A program made the translations under genes and the position numbers. From positions 620,001-684,000 of the forward strand of contig VFIW01000004.1 of assembly GCA_006386115.1 (NCBI GenBank): a DNA stretch of 64,000 nucleotides, read 5' to 3'. Position 1 is the first letter of the stretch. Each line of letters starts with the position of its first letter. Shown here one piece after another: positions 10,901-21,783 of the stretch. The notes under the pieces are model-generated. The model was not told the DNA's origin. It made no database searches and saw nothing but the letters and a program-made list of their open reading frames with translations. Source of the stretch: Globisporangium splendens. Its lineage: Eukaryota > Oomycota > Peronosporomycetes > Pythiales > Pythiaceae.

Positions 10901-11246
10901 CCATTTGCTGTGGTCGCCAGAACGAACCGCCGGCGTCTGTGTGTGTCGACGGCGACACGGTGTGGTGCTGCTGCTGCTGTGGATGCTGCGACGCTGACGG
11001 ATGGTATGCACGAATGGACGACTCCATGTCGCTCATGGTCATTGTCAGACCTAGATTCACGTTCATGCCCAGGTACGAGCCCGGCGGCGGCGGCAGTGGC
11101 TGGTTCACAGCGGCGTACGCGCTCTGCGGCCCGCTCATCAGCTGCGACGACGGCGGCTGCATCATGGCGGCGCGGTGGCTGCCGCGGTGGTCGCGCGCTG
11201 CGCCTGCTCCTCCCATCGCGCTGCCTGTCATCTTGCGCTGCTGCAT
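7908..11246 (-). CDS. WRKY19-like zinc-finger repeat protein, 1112 aa
   Basis: One uninterrupted frame. The first 280 or so residues are low-complexity (Gly, Ser, Gln, His). Then come at least 14 units of the form C-x4-C-x(8-14)-C-x2-H, for example CGFPGCRDKALLNSSMCDKH, CSYPGCNKHSQRNHLCRTH, CTHPSCTKNSQRDRLCTMH and CKTEGCDKQAQRRGLCKRH. This is the 'WRKY19-like' zinc-finger unit that is abundant in oomycetes. The last four units are packed head to tail near the C-terminus; the earlier ones are separated by Ser/Gln/Asn-rich linkers. One unit (CANPICTRESYGRELCESC) ends in Cys instead of His. The family is regarded as nucleic-acid-binding or transcriptional, but no target is known. A consensus initiator lies 19 bp upstream of the ATG and fixes the start. 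Confidence 0.85.
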   Translation of the reverse strand: MQQRKMTGSAMGGAGAARDHRGSHRAAMMQPPSSQLMSGPQSAYAAVNQPLPPPPGSYLGMNVNLGLTMTMSDMESSIRAYHPSASQHPQQQQHHTVSPSTHTDAGGSFWRPQQMDAAGAYGGKAHGGLELELGDILGAGGSSNDSDRDGMRPEGASPDVTMSVMGSSFEVSPFGDHMSIGGSGVGMMKSGGGYAHSHALLRQQEQQQNARGGSIGEHQDLLGRPSTTRSISSSSSAGGVPTNPNPNSTTPTSATEGSNTSEYSRFVDSRDEPDLSQHKIDEKNEKCQFHNCPNRARVSQAYGKFCNRHVIVAPCGFPGCRDKALLNSSMCDKHLAQGKDALHKILASRAQNVPVCRTFGCFKNDQGRGYCRGHEKLLMATGRLPKHINKRRLNSAYTMCSYPGCNKHSQRNHLCRTHGNLITKQAEELCSRSAAQGGSETYEEILSRLQKDIRKCTHPSCTKNSQRDRLCTMHYYEKHNLQRDGGGGSSSNSSGGDQPHTSSNSSGPSEVTVPVCSIPDCNLQALGGAKGMCKYHSGGQGLKSPMSDGSGASSGMMIRDAERTRCNVPGCVQAAYTSGICVQHLKQQQTQQQQPHMLASGSRYNNNNSNNNVLSFGGDGRFSPASMGDPTNPRASMDSFYAGGGAQGASAANAYANALDVTMNSYAAMSTGGRHVPSGGAPGSSDVENEAKHALVSLNTGKPGENRSYVNSSDSRSTKCANPICTRESYGRELCESCQSMFSPLVVSVGGGDSLGSSGGAGTSYPFSVGGGASAQPEPETSPHGWGEGGVKDASSLGKASQGASTKATSCRVQQCNKAISQGGLCETHLRLFQNGTLSVDEITLPSRQSKAPSSETAAAAAAPKPSVASASMTTNLSGGKMKKYFCKTEGCDKQAQRRGLCKRHFRLQENNAASSAQPSASEPSSMDFAMTSNQQQSGSGAPCRFPGCIQIAATGALCSLHANASFCWQPGCENIVNGPQFCEFHAYRKQCAYEGCNYSIKDATSSGCATHAMERRCSHAHCDKFAVSDRCRLHQISCHEEPCALCELHGSSGMDDDDEAELQQQQVHPQRTGGGGQRMKENQFAQGNANNEFGAASNAKGNAMFRESRLI

Positions 11247-11264
11247 ATGCGTGTGGACGGCGGT

Positions 11265-11280
11265 AGAATGCGGAATGAGT
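11265..11280 (-). promoter_or_regulatory. Oomycete initiator for the zinc-repeat gene
   Basis: On the minus strand this reads ACTCATTCCGCATTCT, a strong match to the Inr consensus, only 19 bp from the ATG at 11246. It implies a very short leader. Confidence 0.7.
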
Positions 11281-14274
11281 GCGCGCTTGAAGCTTGCTTC
11301 TCACCCTTTCTTTTTGCGGAATACACAGCGCAAAAACGGGTACACACACACACACACACACTTGTTGGAGTGGGGTTACGCGCACACAGTAACTGGGGGT
11401 ACGCTTGTTTGTTGTTGTCACCACCGCCTGTGTTTGCTGCAAGCCTTCCTTGTCGATTTGTTTGTTGGGGTCTGTCGACTTGGTGCTTGCAACGCACCGC
11501 CTGCAGATGATATTGCAGTGCTTGTCGAGGTCACGCAGGTTGCAATTGCCTGGTGTGCGCTGCTTCTTTTTTGTTGTGTTTTGGGGGAGACTTGTCGGTC
11601 GAATTGTATGTGTTTGGGGTGGTTTGTGTGTGTACCTTTGTGTGCGGGTATGTGCGTGTATGTTTGGGGAATAGAACAGGTGGGTGGTCTGTAATTTATC
11701 TGTGCTGCTGTTCTTCATGTTCTTCTTTTTTTCAGGCGCTTGGTTTTCATTTCCGCCTTTGCGTTGGTTTCTGCATGCGAGTGTGGCTGGCCCAGTTGCC
11801 AAGAGCGCGAGCGTTTCATCATAAAAAACAGGAGGGAAAGGGAAAGTATGTACCGAACGAAGGAAAAATTACGCCACAGAAGGGTACACACACACACACT
11901 TGTCGAAGAAAACCGAAAAATAAACGTGGTCTCCCTGCTGAAACTTACCACTTTGAAGTAGCGCGGCTGGCTGCCTGCGTAAAGGCTGCTTTGATGGCGA
12001 AAATGATGCGGTGTGGGGGAGGAAGAAACAGGGGAAGTGCGCTTTGACGAGCAGATGGTCGAATTCAAACAAGCCCTTTTCCGTAAGCACGTCGGTCTCT
12101 TCAGTCAGTGTTTGCATCGGTGCGTTCTTGACAGAGAGAGAAAAAAAAGTTGCGAGCTGCAAAGTAATAAAAAAAAAGCGAAGAAAAAAAATGGAATGGC
12201 TAACAGGAAGGAAAAAAAGGGATGAAGAAGGGAAGCCCTTTGATAATTCACAAAGAAGGCAAGTGGGTGAGCGCGCCAATTGGCTAGAAGGGTACAAGTG
12301 CCCTACCCCCTGATCGCCCTTTCTATCACTCCCGCTCACATGGACTGGCTATGGCCCACAGTTTGTGGGCATAGCGCATAAACAGGGGCACCAACACCAG
12401 CGTGAGGGAAGAACGTGTCGCTGAAAAGCCAATGTTGAGCCTCGCACACGGCTCTTCTTCAGTCTCTTTTGCGTGTGAAACAATCTTGGCAAGAATCGCT
12501 TGTCTGCTTCGTTTGTTTGCTCTGTTTGCTTTGTTCGCTCGCTCGCTTCGCAACTGCAAAAACTCTGCTGAACTTGACGGTTTACTCGCCATTTGGTAAA
12601 GGGTTTGCCACAAGAGTTCGCAGGTCCGTCGCTACGAGTGTGCTGACAGCAAGTTTACAAGTCGCGGTCAAAGGCGAGAAAGAATCTGTCTGTCATCTCC
12701 TGCAACTTCGAACTGACATGCGTACCGCGTCTTCTCGGTTAGGTATGCACACCCACGCAGAGGAATGTGTTGTCATCATGCCAGCATGGCGCGCACTGTG
12801 GCACTCACTTGCTGCCGCTTCGCACGCGATCCACGGTCCAAAGGGGACTTGAGCTGCAGATACGTGGAGAGAGAGAAAAAAGTTGTTCGTGTTTGGTTTG
12901 TGAATGTGCCTTGGACAAGTTTAAGAAATCTGTCCGACATTTGTGTAAATGTAAAAGCACGGGAGTGGCAAATGCGCGCCGATGGCGTGCGTGCGAGAAG
13001 GGCGAAAGGGGGAAGAGGGGGATGGAGGCAAAACAGATATTCGAGGACGTAAGTTACCGGGAAGGAAGGGCAGGCAGGCGGGGTACACTTTGTAACTTCC
13101 ACTGACGTGCGTCCGCACAGAGTGATTGTCTGCAAATCAGCCATCCCCTGCTGCTGCAACTTGTCCACTCCGTCACTTTTTTTTCTCGCAGGCGTAAACA
13201 GGTTCGCGCCTGCCGACGCAAATTGCACACACAGTGGATCGGTTTGCGTCTGTCCGTCACTTGCTGGTCAGCTGGTGGTGACGGCATGACATTACGGTAC
13301 ACAATTTGCACCAACCACACGCCTGCGTTTGTCGACAACAAATTGTGGCAAGTTGCGTGGTGCGAATGTGTTAAGAGCGTTGTTTTTGCACAGCGTCCAC
13401 ATTAGTCTGATGGATGGACCAAATGTCGAGGAATGCTTGCTTATTGGTATCTATGCATCGATCCCTCAATGCGGCTCTTCCTCGTCATACATATTTACAC
13501 AAGCTGGAGCATCGCATTTGAGCAACTTTCACATCCAATAAAGAGACAAATAAACGCGCTGGGCACGAAGCAGAAGTTGGCATGCTGCAGTGATATATGA
13601 GGGTGTCTCCGTACTGTAATATACAAAACCAAGTGGTTACGCATGCACATGTTGAGCAAGTGCAGCCATGTCGGCACACAAGTGACAACTCTGTGTGTGT
13701 ACACAATATGTCCTCATGTTGACAAATGAAAGTTACAGAGTATGTATCTCGCGTGTGTGTACCCATGGTGTCGGTGGTGCTGACAAACGGTCCGCACAAC
13801 GCAACTGACGCAAACGAGATTGACGAGATTTGTGCAGTTGCCTCTGGGTGACGAAATTGATTATCGGAAGTCGTGTCTCGCTTGTGACTGAAAGTTTGTA
13901 TGAGGTCTCAAAATGTCCGACCACAGACAAGTGGGTTCATTTGTCGTCACACCAAGCAGTAAGTTCGTTTCTTTACCCACGTTTTATGCATTATGGTGAT
14001 ATGTACGCACGACAGCTGTTGTAATCGACAGCAAGATGCCATGAGTGGGAGATACACAGCACAAGAGGAGAAAGAAAGCGTGCGTGAGCGGGAGCGACGA
14101 TGCGCCAGCGTGTGCATTTGTGAACGAATATGGCACGTACGTGTGTAGTAAGGTATGTGGTGGCTTCTTTTCTTTTTTATTGCTGAGCCTCTACTGCTAC
14201 ACCCCTCGGCACGTATTTTCGTTCACCCCTGTCAATCAGCGTCGTGATGTTTACTTCGTGCGAAAAGCACAATT

Positions 14275-14348
14275 CTTGTCGCGATGCACAACCCGTAATT
14301 TGTGTGGGAGTCTCTCTTACAGAATTACGATTTGCACATCGCGACAAG
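14275..14348. repeat. Imperfect inverted repeat (27-bp arms)
   Basis: Arms 14275-14301 and 14322-14348 pair at 22 of 27 positions, ending in a perfect 12-bp stretch (CTTGTCGCGATG against CATCGCGACAAG), with a 20-nt loop. It resembles a MITE remnant or a small-RNA-type hairpin; no flanking target-site duplication is evident. Confidence 0.65.
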
Positions 14349-15329
14349 TGTTTAGTTTGGCCAGTCCATCTGCAAAACCTATTGCTTGTGAGAGTGATGG
14401 CCATTGAGATGCTTTGATTTAGTAGGTAAGAGTCGCACGAGCACAAGGGTCATCGGAGAAACGAAGCGTGCTGGAGACTTGACGGCTGTTATGAGCCTGC
14501 AAAAAGATGTTTTGTCTATCCTACTGAGCTGACAGTGCAATATGCGCGACCTGGGGGAAGTCTTTAGCGTCATGGATGAGGCCGCCTTGATTTGCCGTAT
14601 GAACATGGCAATGCGCATGATCAATCGCGAGGGTCTTCAGCACTTACGTGTGCCGCGCTTGGCAAAAGAGAACAACATGGCAATACGACACTTACTGCAC
14701 CACGCACATTGAGAGATGAGTGTGTTTTTGGCTCGCTGTGCATGAACTTCCACAAATGTTCCATAAATGAACACAAAATGAAACTTTTATCACAGTTCCA
14801 AAATCTCAAAATTGACGAGTGCTCAAAATTGTATTTTCAAAATAGTGTTTAAAAACACTGAACGGTCACTCGTCTTGTGTCTTTCTTTCCACACAGACAT
14901 TGTCCTTCTCTCTCTCAAGACACAAAAGCAGAGAACCCGAACCCTAGTCAGATAACTCATGATCAACGCTTGCTGCTGTGAAAATGCAAACGGAAGAAAA
15001 ACTTGACAACCTCATTTGTTGTTGTTGTTGTTGTTGATGTGTGCATGCTACTTTCTTGTTTTGAGTATACAAAGCTCAAGTGTGGAAAACAACATGACAT
15101 CGAAAGTGTGCGACCAACAGATCACACGCACACACTTTCGAAAAAGAAAACAAACCATGTTCACCGAAAAAGCACAACCTTCACATAAAAACGGCACAAA
15201 CCATCTGTGTCCTTCATCCTAGTGTAAACTGCCGAAAGAGGACGGAGTTTGATATAGGACACGTATGCGTCCTACTTTTAGATTGTGTGGTGGCATCACT
15301 CCTGACACAAGCCCACACAATTCGCCATC

Positions 15330-16261
15330 ATGGTGATGCTTGCTGTGCTGCGCACCAGCGCGCGTCGCGCGTCCACGAGCCACCACCTGCGTCTCCGCAT
15401 CAGCAGCAGCGCAGCACTCGTCCAGCAGCTTGCGTACGTACCTCCATCGTCCGTCGGACTCCGCGTCGCTGGCGCGTCTCCTGAAGGCGCTCTCTCCACC
15501 ATTTTCAGAGGCGCACAGCCGCATCGATTCCTCTCGACGGCTGCGTCCAACAACGAGGAGGAGACCGGGAATGAGGACAGCGCGGTGAAGCCTGAAGAGT
15601 CCGAGCTGGTGTACGAAGGTCCGATGGCGCGCGCCGTGCGGCTCATGAAGGGCGTGTCCGTCACGTCGTGCATCCTCACGTCCGTCGGCATGCCCACGCT
15701 CTGCCTCATCAGCGAGCAGTCGACGTCCATGGTCGGCAAGGTAAGAACGGCGGGCGTTCCCTATTGTAAATGTATGGACTTGGAGGCATATTAGTGATTT
15801 AATGCGTATGCTGTCGTTGTGCTCGGACTGTAGTGGGCAATGTGCGGCACGATCATGGTACGGTGTCTTCTGCTTCTAACACTGCGTATGAAGCGCAAAA
15901 TGTGGTCCTAATGTTGTATCATTTATTCCGTTTTTTGTAGCTCTTTGGGCTGGGTACGACGTCGCTCTTCCACGTGCTCTTCAAGCCTTACGTGATGCGC
16001 ATGTGGCGCAGCAACAACAACAGCGACGACCCGGAGCTGACGGTGGAGACCGTGACACTCTTCGCGCAGCTCACAAAGCACTCGTTCAAGCTCTCGGACG
16101 TGGCGCCGCCGCCTTCGTCGATGCACCCGATGCTCTCGTTCCAAGCCAAGGGCAAGAACCTGTTCGTCCATCCGGAAGAGTTTGAAGACCGCGAACTCGC
16201 GGAGAAGCTCATTGGCAAGAAATTGAAGCCATGTGGAGAGGAACAGGACGAGGAGCAATAA
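15330..16261 (+). CDS. TMEM70-like mitochondrial protein
   Basis: Three coding exons: 15330-15740, 15834-15857 (24 nt) and 15941-16261, all phase 0, giving 251 aa. The N-terminus is rich in Arg and Ser without acidic residues (MVMLAVLRTSARRASTSHHL), as in a mitochondrial presequence. Around residue 95 it reads VYEGPMARAVRLMKGVSVTS. After the microexon (WAMCGTIM) comes LFGLGTTSLFHVLFKPYVM, giving two hydrophobic hairpin helices followed by the K-x-Y-V motif typical of TMEM70. In animals TMEM70 assists assembly of ATP synthase and complex I in the inner membrane. The C-terminal 90 or so residues are polar and acidic at the very end. The gene converges on FOP/CEP43 with only 126 bp between. Confidence 0.75.
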
Positions 16262-16387
16262 ACGAAATAGAATGCAAAGACACAGCAATAGAACGAGGAA
16301 GAAATGACGTCCTGAAGACAATTGCGATGTTTCTGTGGTGATAATACTGATGCAGGATGTCTGTCTCTTAGGTTACTGGCACGCCGG

Positions 16388-17885
16388 TCACCATCCTCTC
16401 TCGACTTCTTCGATGTAGTCGTAGCTGTTGAGCGCGTTCTCGTCGTCCACGGCTTTCTCGTCGTCCAGTTTCGACGTTGGCGGCGCACGCGAGACTGGTG
16501 TGGGAGCGTTGCTATATGCGCTGCTGCTCACCGATTCCTCCTGCTCGGAGGGGAGATCCGAGACCGAACCGATCTCGTCGTCCGAGACCTCGCTCACGAC
16601 CTCTTCCTCCTCAAAGTCGCTGCCGTACGCGTCGTGGTCTTCGTTGCCGCCTCCTGTTCCAGTGCTTTTCGGCTTCTTCAACGCGTCGTCATCCCCCTGG
16701 AGCAGTGTGGCTTTCAGCTGCTGCAGCGTTCCGGTCTCGTCTTCCGCTTCCATGGCCTTGAGCTTTGCATCCAGCGAACTCAAGCGCGCGACTTCGAGCT
16801 CTTCATCAAACTCGTCCTCTTCAGTCTCTTTGGCTGTTGATGTGGTTGAGATCGACATTGGCGCTGGCGGTGGCGAGAAAGCATCGTCGTTGTCTTCCTT
16901 TGCTGTACGAGCACGAGCTGCTTCCATATGCTCTCCCTCTTCGTCCTCTTCGCGGATCACCGTAGTTGTGCTTGAATATGCCACACCACCCGTTTGCCCT
17001 GCTTTCTTCTTCTCGTCTATTGCACCAAAGCTTTGCTCGTCTTTGCTCACATTTCCATAGTCCTGACTGTAAGTCATACTCGCCGACTGCTGCTCTTCCT
17101 CGGCGATCGACTCACTCAACTCGGACACCACGCTCGCGTCCATTTCATCCTCCGATTTGTCACCTTCGTCTTCTTCATTGGCTTTGCTCTTCGAATAATC
17201 TTCCTTGTGGTTTGCAAACTCCAACGTGGTCGCTGTCGGCTGCCGGCGTTCAGTGGCGACGTTCTCCAGCAATGCGTCGTCCTCAAACTCCTTTCGTAAA
17301 ATCGTTTCTTCCGCCTTCATATTACTAGGCAAAGAGAGTCCACTGCGTCGATATGGTACGTCTTCTTCATCTTGCCTCCATCGACTCTCAGTCGAGCTTT
17401 TTGGCTTGGCAGAATCATTTAATGAACGAGCATGCAGCAGCATCTGGATGAGCAATGGGGAAGAAGCATCTTCGGTCTCCCCGATCACCTCCTTCAACTC
17501 CTTCTGCAGCGTCAACCCTCTCTGCGTCGTTGTCGTCTCAACATTCGCTTCTGCTTTCAACACCACGAGCGAATGGTCCAACTGGAAAAACTCGAGAAAG
17601 TCCACAATCACATCCAGCGCCACTTCGCCTTCTTTGCCAAACGCCTGCAACTTCCGCGACGTCGACACGAGCTCAGCGTCGGGCTCGTACTCTTGCACCA
17701 CATGGAACACGGCCGCGCGAAGTTGAGCCTAAGGCACAATGGAGATTCATTAGACGCATCTAGGTCTCTAGAAAGAGCAAGCGGCTACTTACCTTGATCT
17801 TGCCGAGCACGCCTTGGGTCGTGAGCGTCTTGGTCACATGCTCCTTCAGCTCGAGCTCCTCGGGCGTCGGCTGCATGTCCACCAT
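16388..17885 (-). CDS. FOP/CEP43-like centrosome and basal-body protein
   Basis: Exon 1 is 17885-17793 (31 codons) and exon 2 is 17728-16388, giving 477 aa. The N-terminus carries the FOP dimerisation and LisH region: ELKEHVTKTLTTQGVLGKIK, then AQLRAAVFHVV across the junction, and a second helical block VIVDFLEFFQLDHSLVVLKAE. This order matches animal FGFR1OP/CEP43 (for example its GVLNRIKAELRAAVF segment). The remaining 300 or so residues are acidic, Ser-rich and probably disordered. FOP acts at centrosomes and basal bodies in anchoring microtubules and building cilia, which suits an organism with flagellated zoospores. An upstream in-frame ATG exists at 18062, but the extra segment is not FOP-like, so 17885 (or the Met three codons on, 17876) is preferred. 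Confidence 0.8.
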
Positions 17886-18343
17886 CCGTTCTGGGGAATT
17901 ACTGCTACTCACCTCAAGTAGCTTCTCGGACAATGTGAGGCTGTGACCTTTTGCAGCAAGAAAATGCTGCCTGTCTGACCGTTCAGGGCCAATGACGCTC
18001 ACTTTAGAACAGAGACAGCCACCAACTTGTTTCTGATAGCATAGGTGAGAGACTATATTCATCGGCCTACATTATATACGATCCAACCAATGGCCCCCTT
18101 TTGAGACCAACATGCCAGCAGCCACCACGTTTCTCGCTTGTGTGGGGAGATCGTGCCTCCCCACCCACTCACTCCCTTTTGATCCTTTGTTCCCGTTGCC
18201 GTGCGTGTCCAAGAGCTCGTTGTTTTGTTCTGTTTGCTTGTCATGGCTTTGACAATTCCACATTCGGCTCGCCACTCGCTTGTTGCACGAGGAGATCCAA
18301 GGATCCCGATCATTCTTTATCTGTAGGACCCTTGCTCTCGCCG

Positions 18344-20904
18344 TCATGTGGACGCGGTCGGGCGGCCTCGCTTCTCCTCTTGGCGCAAGGACTCCCCGTC
18401 CGCGCAAATGTCATCGTACAAGCGCTCAAAGATGAGCGACGAGAACGGCGTGTACCCCGCGGCGTACGACCATAAGCAGGTGCACAATTCGTCCAACTCG
18501 TGGGCCGCATCCGAGTCATCACCATCTTTCTGGGCTTTCCGCACGATGTCGTCGATCGCTTCGCCGATCGTGATCACATATTTGGACACTTTCTCCACGA
18601 CGACTTCGTCCGTCTGGTTTTTCGACCAGTCCGCCATGATCTTCATCTTTTTCAGCACCTGGCGGATCTCCTTCAGCTTCTTGCTCGGTTTCCACTTTTC
18701 CACGCACTGCTCTTCTGTAAGTATCCTCGCTTTCTTCTTCGACGGGGTGGAAGAGGCATCTCGGTCTCGATGCTTCCGTGATCGCTCGGAACTGTGGTGT
18801 TTGCTCTTCTTTCGCGGCGAACCACCGCCACTCTGCTCCGTTTCTATGGATGCCGCTCGCTTGCTAGATGATGACGGCTTTGAGGAAGTCGACGAGCGTC
18901 CAGCAGCACTACTACTGGGAACAGCGGATGAGCTACCACCAACTTCGCCATCTTCTGGCTCGTCGTTTCGTGGCGAGCTTGACGGGAGCGACGTTTTCCG
19001 CTGTCGATCGGGAGCATTGTTGCTACTACTGATACTACTACTGCTGCTGCTAGCCTGGGTATGTGAGCGTCGAATGGAATCTTCGGCGACCACACGGGAT
19101 TCAGGTATAGACAAGGCTCCACTGCTTTGACGCGCCGCGAACCGCTGTGCTGCACGCTCCAGTCGTCCTTTGTTTGGGTTGTTGCTGTTGATGATCGCGC
19201 TAAACTGGGCACCAAGCGATGGCCCCGAGTTCTGCGATCCAGCGACCAGTGCATTCGCATTGTGCACAATCTTCGGATCCCCAGATTCATCAGGTGGCGG
19301 GAGACGCTTGAGCAAATTCTCAGCACGCTTCTTCATCCGTTCGCCTTTCAACGCGCGCTGCTGGTGGAAATGGAGAAGATCGTCGTTCAAAATGTCTTCC
19401 CATGCGCCAAAACCATGCACGTAGATACCGAGCAGCAACGCCGTGTCCTTTCGGCTATTCCAGTCATGCTCCTTCTCGGCCCACGACCATGGCGGGAAGT
19501 CGCGAGGAATTCCTAACACGGGGAGGTCCGACTGCTTCGCGACCAGCACGTACGCACCCTTGTCGTCTCGCTTGGCGTACTTGGCGTCACGGAGCGCGCG
19601 TTGCACGGCGACTCTCAGCTTCAGGTTTTCATACAGTCGCTCGATGACTTGGCTCGGTTTGATTTCGACGTCTGCGTACTTCATGTTGTCCTGCTTGTCT
19701 TCGATGGCTCGCTGCGCACGTTCCGTGATCTCCGTGGCTGTTTTCAGGAGCTGCTCTTCTGACGCTTTCGTCGAGGACGGGAGATGCGATCGGACCACGA
19801 AATTCTGCAATTTAAACTCATCGGAAAACGAATTATGGCGATCCGGTTTGAACATGCCGACGTCGGTGAGATCGCCAAAGCGCAGCATGCCGCGTAGCAG
19901 CGCGCGCACAACCTTTCCGTCGGGTTTCCAGTCCACGATTCTCGGCTCGATCTTTGGTTCCAGCTGCTGCTGCCTTGATGGAGGAGCTTGGTCTAATCGT
20001 TGCTCTACGTATGAATCTACACAAGGAGAGGAGTCAATACTGCGTTCAACATCCCATCATTTGGCTTGCTTTGTGAGAACTCACCCAGATCGTTGACAGC
20101 CTTGCTGGCAACTTTGGCACCAGCCGATATGTTTGTCACCATGCCCGTGCCGGGCGCTGAGGTCGTGGCACTTACTTTTTTCACCGGCGCTTTCGTCGCG
20201 GGCACTGGATTGGAGCGACCACGACCCAAGAGCTTCATCGTGAGCCGTGATCGCGCAGAATTCGGTTTTCCCTTGGGCATCTTTATCTGTGGCGGACCCA
20301 CCGTCAACTGGGATGAATCACCAGGTTCCGGAGAGAGCACGGGCGATCCCTTCGGTGGACTCGCGCGCACTGCGACGGCACTGGAAGAGGATGGCATTGG
20401 TGGTTTGCTGGCTGTGAACGATGACGAACTACCTCCGTTTGAAGATGAGAGTGTGCCGCGTCCGCGTCGCTTTTGCAGGTCGCGCTGGATTTCCTCGATC
20501 GTGCGTCGATCGCGCTTCTTCGTGCCCAGCGCCATGAGCCCGACCTCAGAGTTCTGCTCACGAAAGCGCGCCGCGGCTCGATTCGAGTTGACATTAAGCG
20601 GTTCGGCCGGGTTGCGGTCGTTATGCCGCGCACCCTGGGACGCAAAGCCGTTGCTGCTGGCCACGCTCTCGATGCTGTACTTGCGGTCGCCGAAGTTCGA
20701 GTCGCGGTCGTCCTGCTGGTGCTGCTGCTGGTTCTCGCCGTCAGACTCGGAATCGGACGAGTCTGACGACGACGACGACCCCGAGCTCGAGGACGACGAG
20801 TCATCGTCGTCCGACGTCGAGCTGTTCTCGTCGTTCTTCGCGGCTTGTGTGTCCTTCTCGTCCCCGGCGCCGTTCATCATCATCGTCTCTTCATCGTCGC
20901 TCAT
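18344..20904 (-). CDS. CHD1-type SANT/SLIDE and CHCT domain protein lacking an ATPase
   Basis: Exon 1 is 20904-20085 and exon 2 is 20016-18344, giving 830 aa. Residues 1-270 or so are disordered (Ser/Asp-rich, then basic). The central part has KVVRALLRGMLRFGD and then WNSRKDTALLLGIYVHGFGAW, the SANT-SLIDE DNA-binding module of CHD1. After a Ser-rich linker the C-terminus reads CVEKWKPSKKLKEIRQVLKK followed by IGEAIDDIV and LWSYAAGYTPFSSLIFERLY, which fits the CHD1 helical C-terminal domain (DUF4208/CHCT). No chromodomain or SNF2 motor is present. In CHD1 these parts form one polypeptide with the motor. Here they are free-standing, 6.5 kb from a remodeler that lacks them. A partner role is inference. 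Confidence 0.75.
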
Positions 20905-21271
20905 CGTGGCTCGCGCGTGTGTGTATGTAAATTAGGTAGTTAATTAATTGCGACTCGTGTCTATACGCATCAGCACAAAACACACACATAACATGTCAGT
21001 ACCGCATACTAAACGCCCACATGTATCACTTTTTCGCCCTCATACAAACTAACACGCACTTAGGACACGTACATGTGCTTTACTTCAAAAGAGCTCTTCG
21101 ACTTGTGTGGACCTCCTCGCACTGAATATAACGCTGTCGCTCGCCAGCAAGCGCCACCAGAACCGAAAATGAGCGAGCAAATGACTCTCGTTTCCCTCGC
21201 GAAGCGCTTCTTTCCGACGGCGAAATGGCTTCAGTGGATGTACAAACAGCGCACTACGCGACAGCGAGCAG

Positions 21272-21315
<44 letters not shown>

Positions 21316-21783
21316 TGGACCGGCCGTGCTCTCGCTTTACACACAGAGACAGAGGGGGAAAGCGGCGAATCGACGAGGCGCGGGGGACGGAGACGCACGT
21401 ACGCAGAGAGGGGACGGATGCGGGAGTCCGACGCAGGAAGCAGGAGGGAGGGAGGAGGGAGCAGAGCGCAGCGGACTAAGGCTCGCCGTGGAGTATTTTG
21501 TATGGATTGGCGTTTCGCTAACTGGTATTTTGTATGGGACTGCGCCGAACAAAAATGCAGCGGGCATACGTGAGTTGGTAATGAAAAGAGGAGAGGGGAG
21601 GGGAGGGAGAATTTAGGAGTACTTGATTGGATGAAAAGACAATTCATCTTGCATTAACAGTCAGTAGAATGCTTGTGAGAGATGTTCAAGAGATGCGATT
21701 GGATGGAAAGCGCGCCGATGATAAATGTCCAGTCAAAACAGCACAGAAATGCAGCATGCTGTGGTTATTCTGGACGTGCCAGC
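20905..21783. other. Intergenic spacer with TC microsatellite
   Basis: A (TC)n run of about 17 units occupies about 21275-21309, and GA-rich sequence follows to 21610. The open frames across the repeat are low-complexity and are not regarded as genes. Confidence 0.6.

Larger units (their letters stand above)
11247..15329. other. Large intergenic spacer (about 4.1 kb)
   Basis: It contains a CA dinucleotide run (about 11341-11362), A-rich tracts (12130-12210), a TTG trinucleotide run (about 15017-15038) and the imperfect hairpin at 14275-14348. Many overlapping short frames exist, but none has a domain, a conserved-looking composition or splice continuity. No tRNA or rRNA was recognised. It may hold long regulatory sequence or an unrecognised lineage-specific gene. 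Confidence 0.5.

Noticed and set aside
17886..18062. Longer N-terminus for the FOP-like protein from the ATG at 18062
   Set aside because: The added 59 residues are Cys-containing and unlike any FOP start; the family begins just before the ELKEHV helix.
21073..21573. 166-codon open frame on the plus strand
   Set aside because: It spans a TC microsatellite that translates as a Ser-Leu repeat, followed by low-complexity Arg/Gly; no homology is recognised.
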